Of a DNA stretch of 64,000 bases, positions 25,013-32,798 are shown one piece after another. Both the position numbers and the translations under genes were made by a program. The notes under the pieces were generated by a model, which did not search any database, was not told the DNA's origin, and was given only the letters and a program-made list of their open reading frames with translations. Every line of letters starts with the position of its first letter. Positions within the stretch are counted from its first letter, which is position 1. This DNA is from Qipengyuania pelagi (GTDB lineage Bacteria; Pseudomonadota; Alphaproteobacteria; Sphingomonadales; Sphingomonadaceae), in NCBI RefSeq assembly GCF_009827295.1, contig NZ_WTYD01000002.1, positions 248,001 to 312,000 of the forward strand. The letters are read 5' to 3'.

Positions 25013-26032
25013 ATGCCGGATCAAGAACCTGTTCATTTGATCGAGGACGAAGAAACGGGTGATCGTTTCTTAATCTACGGCGATGGCTCCGGGACTCACG
25101 TCGAACTCAATTACGAGGGCGATAACTTGTGGATGACGCAGGCTCAGATCGCAGAGCTTTTTGGTCGGGATCGATCAACAATAACCAAACATATCAGTAA
25201 CATATTTGATGAAGGTGAGCTCGAAGAGGAGACTTCTGTGCAAAAATTGCACAGAAGTCACGGGAGGCCAGCGACCCTCTACAGCTTAGATGTCGTGATT
25301 TCGGTCGGTTACCGTGTAGCCTCCCGGCAAGCGACGCTGTTCCGAAAATGGGCAACCGACAAGCTCGTCCAGTTTGCGACCAAGGGTTTCGTGATCGATG
25401 CCCCACGCCTCAAATCGCCCAAGAACCGGGATCGGATTGCCGAACTCAAGGAGATCATCCGGGACATTCGGTCAGACGAAGCGAATGTCTATAGAGAGCT
25501 TCGACAGATTTGCACCATGTGCCAGGACTACGACAAGCAATCCGCGACCTGGCAAGAATTCTATCGTCACACGCAAGCGAAGCTGGTCCACGCGGTCTGC
25601 TCGAACACTCCTGCCGAGATACTTCGGCTGAGGGCCGATGCTTCCGAACCGAATATGGGGCTCACCAATTGGCCTAACGAGAATATTCGGAAATCCGATG
25701 TCATCGTTTCCAAGAACTATCTCGGAGAGAGCGAGGTCAGAGAACTCAATCGCCTTACGGTCATTCTCCTAGATATCTTCGAAGATCAGATGGATCTCGG
25801 TCGACTCCATACGATGCGGGAAGCTTCCTCGCTCCTGGACAGCCAACTCTTTAGCCTCGGACGCAACCTCCTGCGAAGCGGCGGGCGGGTGAAAATGACC
25901 GAAGCCAAGCGCCACGCCGAACGCGAATATGGAAAGTTCAAGGCCGAACAGAAACGCCTGCGCCATGAAGAGGCGGACGCGGCCATAGCGGAAATAAAAG
26001 CTGCGCAGAAAGCGCTGACAAAACGGTCGTAA
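25013..26032 (+). CDS. RhuM family protein
   Basis: 339 residues. The central region matches the virulence RhuM family: DNLWMTQAQIAELFGRDRST looks like a helix-turn-helix near residue 40. SLDVVISVGYRVASRQATLF and RKWATDKLVQFATKGFVID are the family core. It ends in a Lys/Glu/Ala-rich helix. RhuM was named in a Salmonella island; its biochemical role is not settled, and homologues often sit near restriction or defence genes. The region is AT-richer than its surroundings (25 of 60 bases G or C in 25201-25260), a sign of transfer. Its stop touches the stop of the carbonic anhydrase gene. A perfect 13-bp hairpin lies inside it. Confidence 0.88.
   Translation: MPDQEPVHLIEDEETGDRFLIYGDGSGTHVELNYEGDNLWMTQAQIAELFGRDRSTITKHISNIFDEGELEEETSVQKLHRSHGRPATLYSLDVVISVGYRVASRQATLFRKWATDKLVQFATKGFVIDAPRLKSPKNRDRIAELKEIIRDIRSDEANVYRELRQICTMCQDYDKQSATWQEFYRHTQAKLVHAVCSNTPAEILRLRADASEPNMGLTNWPNENIRKSDVIVSKNYLGESEVRELNRLTVILLDIFEDQMDLGRLHTMREASSLLDSQLFSLGRNLLRSGGRVKMTEAKRHAEREYGKFKAEQKRLRHEEADAAIAEIKAAQKALTKRS
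25231..25259. repeat. perfect 13-bp hairpin inside the RhuM gene
   Basis: Arms GACTTCTGTGCAA (25231-25243) and TTGCACAGAAGTC (25247-25259) flank a loop of three A. The segment is translated as ETSVQKLHRS and lies just after the DNA-binding-like region. No other intragenic palindrome this long was noticed in the window. Confidence 0.85.
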
Positions 26033-26599
26033 TTAGGGGGCGTCGGAGATCGCCGCCGCGTGGTCCTTCGCGTTCTGGGTGTAGTGCATCACGCCAGCGC
26101 GCATTCCCATGACCGCCGCATCGTCGAGATCGCGTAGCTTCTTCGCCGGGCGGCCCGCCCATAATTCGCGCTCGCCCATGACCTTGTTCTCGGTCAGCAT
26201 GGCGCCAGCGGCCAGCATCGCGTCGCTGCCGATCACCGCCTTGTTCATCGCGATGGCGCCCAGACCGACGAAACCGCGATCGTGGATCGTGCAGCCATGG
26301 ACCATCGCCATATGGCCGATCAGCACATCGTCCCCGATCACCAGCGGGCTGCCATCGGGATCGCCGGGACGCGGAGGGTCGCAATGGAGGATGCTGCCGT
26401 CCTGCACATTGGTCCGTTCCCCGATGCGGATCGTGAAAACATCGGCGCGCAGCACGCAATTGTACCAGATCGAGCTGTCCGCCCCGATCTCGATATCGCC
26501 GATCAGCGTGCAGCCGGGCGAGACGAAGGCGCTGTCGTGGATCCTGGGTGTCTTCCCGTGGATGGGCACGATGCGGACGCCGGGTCTTGCGAGGGTCAT
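26033..26599 (-). CDS. gamma-class carbonic anhydrase family protein
   Basis: 188 residues forming a left-handed beta helix of hexapeptide repeats (IGDIEIGADSSIW, IGDDVLIGHMAMV, VIGSDAMLAAGAM). The three zinc His of the Cam/CaiE-YrdA type are present in GSILHCD and LIGHMAMVHGCTI. The family interconverts CO2 and bicarbonate or has lost activity in some members. The ATG overlaps the stop of the spermidine synthase-like gene as ATGA, so it is the last gene of the hemB operon. Its stop abuts that of the RhuM gene with no spacer. Confidence 0.92.
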   Translation of the reverse strand: MTLARPGVRIVPIHGKTPRIHDSAFVSPGCTLIGDIEIGADSSIWYNCVLRADVFTIRIGERTNVQDGSILHCDPPRPGDPDGSPLVIGDDVLIGHMAMVHGCTIHDRGFVGLGAIAMNKAVIGSDAMLAAGAMLTENKVMGERELWAGRPAKKLRDLDDAAVMGMRAGVMHYTQNAKDHAAAISDAP

Positions 26600-28821
26600 G
26601 ACCCGCTACCCAGCACATTCTGCCACTGGATGAAAGGCAGGATGCTGGCGAAATCGTCGGTCCATACGCGTTCGGCGGGCGGCGGCAGGCGGTGCCAGGA
26701 AAGGTCGGGCCGCGCGGACAAAAGCTTGGCGAGGCCCGCTGGATCGCGCGTCATCACCACCCAGAGCGAGGGCGATATCCCGTCCGCGAAGGGCGGGTCC
26801 TGATGCGATCGCAGCACGGCGATCATCCCGTTGCGTTCGGCCAGTGCCGCCATCATCGGGGTGAGATCGATGAAGCGGTTGGAGATATGCACGAGCAGCA
26901 AGCCATCCTCCGCCAACGTGCGGCGATAAATGCCGAAGGCTTCGTCGGTGACGAGATGGAGGGGTATCGCGTCCGAACTGAAGGCGTCGATCACGAGTGC
27001 ATCGAAGCGATTGTTTGCGCTCATACTGTCGCGATAGCGATCCAGCATGATGCGCGCATCGCCCAGATGGATCGTGGCGTCCGGCGCGCAATCGGAAAGG
27101 AAGGTGAAGGTCTCGTCGCGCGAATAGGACAGGACGGTGCGGTCGATCTCGAAGAAATCCCATTTCTGCCCCGGCTGGCGATAGCAGGCGAGCGTGCCCA
27201 CCCCCAGCCCGACCACGCCGACGCGCGCGGAGGGTCCGGCAATATCGGGCAATTCGGCGAGCGCCGCGCCGACGCCCGAATCGGGGCCGTAATAGGTCGT
27301 CGGTCGGCGGCGGCGGTCGGGCGCGGTGAACTGGAGCCCGTGCAAAGTCGTCCCGCTGACGAGCGAGCGCTTGCCCTCTTCCGGCAAGTCGCGGATCGTG
27401 TAGATGCCGAAATAGCTGCGGTCGCGCGATCCTTCGAGCGATGTCGCCAGCGTCTGATAGCCGCCGCGCCCCAGCATCAGCGCGGCGAGGACCAGCACCG
27501 TGGCGCGTCCGTGCCCCAGCAGGAGGACGCCGCACAGCGCCACCGCGATCATGCCCGTCAGAACGAGCGTATCGTCCTGCGCGATCACCCAGCGGTTGAT
27601 GAGGACTGCGATGCCCGCCGCCGCGATCAGCAGCGCGGCGACCGCGATTTTCCTTTGCGGCCCGGTCAGTCCCAGCCGCTCCATCCAGGCGACCAGGGGC
27701 CGGTCGGGCAACAGGGCGGCACCCGCGAGGACGAGTATGGGATGCTCCCACACCCAGTCGAAGACCAGCGGCGCCACCAATGCGGTGAACGCACCGCCCA
27801 GCGCGCCGCCCGCGCTCATGACGAGATAGAACAGGGTCAGGCGGCGCGGGCTCGGTCGTTCGAAATAGAGGCGGCGGTGCAGCGCGGTCGCCAGCACGAA
27901 CAGCATCAGCACGGTGGCGAAGCCGATCGAGAGGCTGGCCGCGTTCTGGCTCACCATCGCCATGCCCCCCGCCAGCAAGACCACGACCGGCGCCACGCGG
28001 GCGAGCGTATAACCCAGCGCGCTGCGCTCGTTGAAGGCGAAGACGAAGCTCAACAGATAGAGGCCAAGCGGGATCACCCACAAAAGCGGCATCGCGACGA
28101 TATCGGTGGTGAGATGCGTCGTCGTCGACAGCATCAGGCCCGAAGGGACGGCGGACAGCGCGAGCCACAGCGCGATGCGGCGCCAGCCGATCGGTTCGGC
28201 CTCGCTGTCAGAAATCACTGACTCGTCACCCACGGGCGCATCGCGCCGCATCCAGGCCGCCGCCGCGACCAGCCCGATGAGCAGCACATAGCCCGCGCTC
28301 CACACCCAGCTCTGCGATCCCAGCGGCAGGTTCGGTTCGAGGAACAGTGGATAGGCGAGCAATCCGGCGAAGCTCCCCAGATTGGACGCGGCATAGAGCC
28401 AATAGGGATCGCCCGCATCGGGGTCCGCCGCATACCAGCGCTGCATCAGCGGCGCCTGGGCCGACACGGCGAAGAAAACCGGGCCGATGGTCAGGACGAA
28501 CAGGAGCGGCACCCACAGCGCCTCAAAACCTTGCGACGCGGGCGGTGCGAGATCGGCGAGCGCGATGGGCAGCGTCAGCCCCGCCAGCGCGAGAACCGCG
28601 AGATGGATCAGAGCCTGTCGCTTCAGCGGCAGACGCGCGATCGCATGGGCATAGGTGTATCCGGCCAGCAGCAGCGCCTGATAGACCAGCATCGCGCTGT
28701 TCCAGACCGCGGGGGCGCCGCCCAGTTGCGGGAGCGCCATGCGCGCGACCAGAGGCTGAACGAGGAACAGCAGGAAACTGCCCGCCAGCACGGTCGCGAC
28801 GAAAAGCGGGCGGGCGATCAT
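26596..28821 (-). CDS. membrane protein with spermidine synthase-like domain
   Basis: 741 residues from the ATG at 28819-28821, which overlaps the upstream acetyltransferase stop as ATGA; the longer frame to 29016 lies inside that gene. The N-terminal half has about a dozen hydrophobic segments resembling a fused MFS-like domain (LVQPLVARMALPQLGG is typical). From about residue 500 a Rossmann methyltransferase/aminopropyltransferase-like fold appears: VGVVGLGVGTLACY, FFEIDRTVL, FDALVIDAFSSDAIP. True polyamine synthesis is doubtful for this fused family and the substrate is unknown. It may transfer a group from a nucleoside to a membrane substrate (inference). Confidence 0.85.
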   Translation of the reverse strand: MIARPLFVATVLAGSFLLFLVQPLVARMALPQLGGAPAVWNSAMLVYQALLLAGYTYAHAIARLPLKRQALIHLAVLALAGLTLPIALADLAPPASQGFEALWVPLLFVLTIGPVFFAVSAQAPLMQRWYAADPDAGDPYWLYAASNLGSFAGLLAYPLFLEPNLPLGSQSWVWSAGYVLLIGLVAAAAWMRRDAPVGDESVISDSEAEPIGWRRIALWLALSAVPSGLMLSTTTHLTTDIVAMPLLWVIPLGLYLLSFVFAFNERSALGYTLARVAPVVVLLAGGMAMVSQNAASLSIGFATVLMLFVLATALHRRLYFERPSPRRLTLFYLVMSAGGALGGAFTALVAPLVFDWVWEHPILVLAGAALLPDRPLVAWMERLGLTGPQRKIAVAALLIAAAGIAVLINRWVIAQDDTLVLTGMIAVALCGVLLLGHGRATVLVLAALMLGRGGYQTLATSLEGSRDRSYFGIYTIRDLPEEGKRSLVSGTTLHGLQFTAPDRRRRPTTYYGPDSGVGAALAELPDIAGPSARVGVVGLGVGTLACYRQPGQKWDFFEIDRTVLSYSRDETFTFLSDCAPDATIHLGDARIMLDRYRDSMSANNRFDALVIDAFSSDAIPLHLVTDEAFGIYRRTLAEDGLLLVHISNRFIDLTPMMAALAERNGMIAVLRSHQDPPFADGISPSLWVVMTRDPAGLAKLLSARPDLSWHRLPPPAERVWTDDFASILPFIQWQNVLGSGS

Positions 28822-29375
28822 GCGCGGTTCCGCCATTCCCCGTGCGAAAGACTGTAGAGGATGGTCGGATTGTCCTCGGGCGGGAAACGCGGATCGTCGA
28901 AATCGAGATCCATGCGGCGGCGCATTCCGATCCGCTCCATCAGGCTCAAGCTCGGGACATTGGCCTCGCTCGTCAGCGCGACGACATGCGGCGCCGCGTG
29001 GCGCGTGAATGCCCATTCGAGCACCGCCTCCACCATTTCGCGCGCGAAGCCCTGACGCCAGCGATCCTCGCGCACCAGCCAGCCGATCTCCATGTCGCCG
29101 GGGTTCTTCGCATTCTCGCTATCGACGCGCTTCAACCCGCAATGCCCGATCAGATCGCCGCTCGCCTTCTCGATTCCGAACAGGAAGGAAAAGCCTTCGC
29201 GGGCGTGCAATTGCATCGTCTTGGCGTGCTTGGCCTCGATATCGGCCAGTTCGAGCGGCCCGCCCAGATGCCGCATGACCGCAGGCGTGTTGAGGACGCG
29301 GAACTGCGTTTCGGCATCCCCTTCCCCGATCGTGCGCAGGACCAGTCGCTCGGTCTCGAGCACGATGTCAGGCAT
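28818..29375 (-). CDS. GNAT acetyltransferase, second of a tandem pair
   Basis: 185 residues from the ATG at 29373-29375. The RimJ/RimL-type GNAT pattern is clear: LETERLVLRTIGEGD at the start, LIGHCGLKR, then the acetyl-CoA loop DRWRQGFAREM and the ERIGMRRR end block. It is clearly a sister of the upstream gene: equal length, ETERL start and shared NTPAVMR.LGG. It may acetylate a small molecule or protein N-terminus; the substrate is unknown. It overlaps the upstream acetyltransferase by 8 bases and the downstream gene by 4. Confidence 0.88.
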   Translation of the reverse strand: MPDIVLETERLVLRTIGEGDAETQFRVLNTPAVMRHLGGPLELADIEAKHAKTMQLHAREGFSFLFGIEKASGDLIGHCGLKRVDSENAKNPGDMEIGWLVREDRWRQGFAREMVEAVLEWAFTRHAAPHVVALTSEANVPSLSLMERIGMRRRMDLDFDDPRFPPEDNPTILYSLSHGEWRNRA

Positions 29376-29925
29376 CCGGTTTCTGCCAGGCGCTCTTCGC
29401 GATCGAATAGACGATGATCCGCCCGGTCTCGGCATCGAATTCGCTGTTGTCGAAATCGAGATCCTCGCGCCGCTGCATCCCGAGGCGTTCCATCAGGCCC
29501 CAGCTCGCCCGATTGCCGGTCACCGTCAGCGCCACGACCTCCTCCGCCCCGAAACGGTCGAACGCGAGATCGAGCGAGGCGCTGGCGGCCTCCCTGGCAT
29601 AGCCCTGACCCCAGGCGTCCTCGCGCAACCGCCAGCCCACTTCCATCGCGCCGAGCGGGCCGCCTTTCTGGTTGGTGCGTTTCAAGCCGCAAAAGCCGAG
29701 CAGCGCGCCGTCATCCTTGCGCTCCACCACCCAGAACGTATGGCCGTGATGCGCACGATAGCCGAGCAGGCGATCCTTGACCGCCGCGCGCTTGGCTTCG
29801 TCCGCGACTCCGCCCAGCCAGCGCATCACGGCGGGCGTGTTGGTCCCGGTCCAGAAAGGGGCCCAGTCCCCCTCGCGCCAGTCACGCAGGATCAGCCGCT
29901 CGGTCTCGTGAAAGAACTCAGCCAT
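29368..29925 (-). CDS. GNAT acetyltransferase, first of a tandem pair
   Basis: 185 residues from the ATG at 29923-29925, overlapping the hemB stop by 8 bases. Motifs are HETERLILRDWREGD, LLGFCGLKR, the acetyl-CoA loop DAWGQGYAREA and GLMERLGMQRRED. It resembles RimJ/RimL-like and ribosomal-protein-type acetyltransferases. Together with its sister it seems to result from tandem duplication followed by divergence, because both gene junctions have the same 8-base overlap. Its position right after hemB says little about substrate. Confidence 0.88.
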   Translation of the reverse strand: MAEFFHETERLILRDWREGDWAPFWTGTNTPAVMRWLGGVADEAKRAAVKDRLLGYRAHHGHTFWVVERKDDGALLGFCGLKRTNQKGGPLGAMEVGWRLREDAWGQGYAREAASASLDLAFDRFGAEEVVALTVTGNRASWGLMERLGMQRREDLDFDNSEFDAETGRIIVYSIAKSAWQKPDA

Positions 29926-30913
29926 GCAGCAGCCGCGCCGCATGGGCCGCGTAATAGGTCAGCACGCCCGTGCAGCCCGCGCGCTTGAAGGCGGTCAGCT
30001 TCTCCATGACGAGCGCGTCGCGATCCCCCACGCCCGCCGCCACGCCCGCTTCGATCAGCGCGTATTCGCCGCTGACCTGATAGGCGAAGACGGGAACGTC
30101 GAACCGCTCCTTCACGCGCCAGATGATGTCGAGATAGGCGAGGCCCGGCTTCACCATCACGCTGTCCGCACCTTCCTGGATGTCGAGCGCGACCTCGCGC
30201 AGCGCCTCGTCGCCGTTCGCCGGGTCCATCTGGTAGCTTTTCTTGTCGCCCTTGAGCAGCCCGCCCGAGCCGACCGCGTCGCGGAACGGGCCGTAAAAGG
30301 CGCTGGCGTATTTGGCGGCATAGCTCATGATCTGGACATTCGGGTGACCGCCCATCTCCAGCGCCATGCGGATCGCGCGCACGCGCCCATCCATCATGTC
30401 CGACGGGGCGACGATATCCGCGCCCGCCTCCGCCTGATTCAGCGCCTGGTCGACGAGCACCGCGACCGTGTCGTCATTCGTCACGTAGCCCTGTCCGTCG
30501 AGCAAGCCGTCCTGACCGTGGCTGGTATAGGGGTCGAGCGCCACATCGGTGAGGATGCCGACATCGCTCCCGCAGGCATCGCGCACCGCCTTGATCGCGC
30601 GGCACATCAGATTGTCGGGATCGTAGGCCGCCGCGCCATCCTCGCTGCGCTGATCGGACGGCGTGTTGGGGAACAGGGCGATACAAGGGATGCCGAGATC
30701 CACCGCTTCCTTGGCGCGCGTCACGATCCCGTCCACCGACCAGCGCGAGACGCCGGGCAGGCTTTTTATGGGCTCTTCGATCCCGCTGCCCGAGGTGACG
30801 AAGAGCGGCCAGATCAGATCCGCCGGGGTCAGCGCGGTTTCGCGGTGCATCGCGCGGCTCCAGGCATGGGCGCGGGCGCGGCGGAGGCGGGTGTTGGGAT
30901 AGCTGCCGATCAT
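29918..30913 (-). CDS. hemB: delta-aminolevulinic acid dehydratase (porphobilinogen synthase)
   Basis: 331 residues from the ATG at 30911-30913; an in-frame TTG six codons upstream is less likely. HemB joins two 5-aminolevulinate molecules into porphobilinogen in tetrapyrrole synthesis. The two Schiff-base lysines are visible in MSYAAKYASAFYGPFR and DSVMVKPGLAYLD. LTDVALDPYTSHGQDG lacks the triple Cys zinc site, so it is of the magnesium-type group. It heads a tight operon: hemB, two acetyltransferases, the spermidine synthase-like gene and a carbonic anhydrase-like gene. Confidence 0.96.
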   Translation of the reverse strand: MIGSYPNTRLRRARAHAWSRAMHRETALTPADLIWPLFVTSGSGIEEPIKSLPGVSRWSVDGIVTRAKEAVDLGIPCIALFPNTPSDQRSEDGAAAYDPDNLMCRAIKAVRDACGSDVGILTDVALDPYTSHGQDGLLDGQGYVTNDDTVAVLVDQALNQAEAGADIVAPSDMMDGRVRAIRMALEMGGHPNVQIMSYAAKYASAFYGPFRDAVGSGGLLKGDKKSYQMDPANGDEALREVALDIQEGADSVMVKPGLAYLDIIWRVKERFDVPVFAYQVSGEYALIEAGVAAGVGDRDALVMEKLTAFKRAGCTGVLTYYAAHAARLLHG

Positions 30914-30964
30914 GGCCGTGCGCTCTGCCAAAATAGCGGCGGGGCCGCAATCGCGGTGGAAGCT

Positions 30965-32680
30965 TCAGGGCGCCTGAACGGGCTTGGGCGCTTCCAGCCG
31001 GTCGATCTCGCGCACCGGAGCTGCGGCGGCGCGCTCGGTCGCGGTCGGCTCCAGCGCGGCAAGCGCGGCGCCGGGTCCGACTGTCTTCAGTTTCGCCAGC
31101 GTCTCGCGGAACCGCGCGAGCTCCGCCCCGGTCAGTTGCGCGCGGGTGACGAAGCGCACGCTTGCCGGGTCGATGGCGCGACCGCTGCGATACATCTCGT
31201 AGTGGAGATGCGGCCCGGTCGAAAGGCCGGTCGAGCCGACATAGCCGATCACCTGCCCGCGCCTTACGCTCTGGCCCGCGCTCACCGCGATCCGGCTCAT
31301 ATGGCAATAGCGGGTGTCCATGCCGCCACCGTGGCGCAGACGTACCGCCTGGCCGCATCCGCCCATCCGGCCCGCGCCTGTCACCTGGCCATCGGTGACC
31401 GCCACGATCGGCGTGCCGCTGCGGGCACGGAAATCGACGCCCGAATGCATCCGTTTATAGCCGAGTATCGGATGACGCCGCATACCGAAGCTGGAACTCA
31501 TCGGCCCCGGCACGGGAGCGACGAGGCCGCTGCGCTGTTCGCCCACGCCGCTCGCTTCGAAGAAGCGGCCCTCACCGTTATTGGCCCCGTTATTGGCGTT
31601 CCCCCAGCGCATCAGCTGGACGCGCGGTTTGTCGCCCCGCTCGATTCCCGCATAGAGCAATTGCCCCGCCTGCCGCTCGCCCGTGGCGGCGCGGCGGTGC
31701 GCAAGGATGATGTCGAATGTGTCGTTCGCGGCAAGATCGCTAGTCACGTCGATCTGCTCGCCCAGCGCCTTGAGATAGGCCTGCACCGCGCTCGCCGGAG
31801 CGCCCGCCGCGCGGGCCGAGCGATAGAGGCTCGATCCGATCGTACCGCGAATGCGCAGCGGCGTATCGTCGACCCGGATCGCCTCGCGGCTGAGAGCAAG
31901 CGCATTGCCGTCCGTCCGCCCCACGGCGAGTTCGAGATCGAAGCGCGCGCGGAAGCGCAATTCTTCGAGCGGGCGCGGACTGTCCGCGCCGCTGCGCCGC
32001 CCGAGGACGATATCGACCTGCGTGCCCGCTTCGATATCCGACAGTGGCATGGCTCCGCCGACCAATGTGACGATGCGCTGCGCATCGCCCGCGCCGACGC
32101 CCGCACGCCGCAGCATCCGTTCGAAACTGTCCCCTGCCGCTAGGGTCGCGACCAGTTCGATGCGCGGGCGTTCGGGCGCGGCGGCAAGCGGGCGGACCAG
32201 CGCCGTCGCGCCCATGCGGCTGCCGGTATCGGCGCCGAGGGCCAGCGGCGTGATCGTCTGGCTTCGATAGGAATCGCGCTCGGCTTCGGTCAGGCGCACC
32301 GGTGCCGCCTCGAGCGGTCCGAAGGCGGGCCAGAAGGCGATCGCGGCGGAGGACAATCCGATCAGAGTGCCCACACCGCGCAGCCAGCGCGGGCTGCCGA
32401 TCCCCCGCCCGAGATCGGGCGCGAGGTCCAACGACGAAAGGCGCTGCGACAGGCGATCGCGCCAATGAGGTGTCTTGCGAAGCGGGACGGAGGGCGCGGA
32501 CGGCGCGATCTGGTCGTGCGCGAGGGCCGCGGCGGGCAGGCGCCTGCCCCCGCACCCGCTCTCGCCGCCGAGCGTCGGCGCATCGTCCTCCCGCGTTCTG
32601 AACAATCGTCCCTCCGCCACATCTGTGGCCCAGCCTGCGGCACCTCGCCCGAAAGCGCGGCGCCTCTGGCCGATTTCCAT
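30965..32680 (-). CDS. M23 family metallopeptidase, MepM-like
   Basis: 571 residues. A long basic, disordered N-terminus precedes one membrane segment (about residues 100-122). Two OapA/LysM-like regions (about 165-330; LVATLAAGDSFERMLRRAGV is typical) and a C-terminal LytM domain follow. Zinc motifs are intact: KRMHSGVDFRA near residue 410 and GPHLHYEMYR near 490. It should be a periplasmic D,D-endopeptidase opening peptidoglycan cross-links for growth. The upstream region has a perfect TTAA-N7-TTAA box 13 bases before the ATG. Divergent from the helicase gene. Confidence 0.92.
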   Translation of the reverse strand: MEIGQRRRAFGRGAAGWATDVAEGRLFRTREDDAPTLGGESGCGGRRLPAAALAHDQIAPSAPSVPLRKTPHWRDRLSQRLSSLDLAPDLGRGIGSPRWLRGVGTLIGLSSAAIAFWPAFGPLEAAPVRLTEAERDSYRSQTITPLALGADTGSRMGATALVRPLAAAPERPRIELVATLAAGDSFERMLRRAGVGAGDAQRIVTLVGGAMPLSDIEAGTQVDIVLGRRSGADSPRPLEELRFRARFDLELAVGRTDGNALALSREAIRVDDTPLRIRGTIGSSLYRSARAAGAPASAVQAYLKALGEQIDVTSDLAANDTFDIILAHRRAATGERQAGQLLYAGIERGDKPRVQLMRWGNANNGANNGEGRFFEASGVGEQRSGLVAPVPGPMSSSFGMRRHPILGYKRMHSGVDFRARSGTPIVAVTDGQVTGAGRMGGCGQAVRLRHGGGMDTRYCHMSRIAVSAGQSVRRGQVIGYVGSTGLSTGPHLHYEMYRSGRAIDPASVRFVTRAQLTGAELARFRETLAKLKTVGPGAALAALEPTATERAAAAPVREIDRLEAPKPVQAP

Positions 32681-32692
32681 GCCATTTCAAAG

Positions 32693-32707
32693 TTAAGCCC
32701 GGTTTAA
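32693..32707. promoter_or_regulatory. CtrA-type box TTAA-N7-TTAA
   Basis: The motif reads TTAAGCCCGGTTTAA, an exact match to the full CtrA recognition sequence of Alphaproteobacteria. It lies between the M23 peptidase (minus) and the Suv3-type helicase (plus), 13 bases upstream of the peptidase ATG. In a genome this GC-rich such a match is unlikely by chance. Confidence 0.5.
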
Positions 32708-32798
32708 TTCGCGGCGAAGGGCTCCGCGTCAGCGGCGAAGCGATTGGCTTTCGCGACAGGCGGTTGTGCCCCGCCCGCCCCGCTGCCATCTAGGACCG

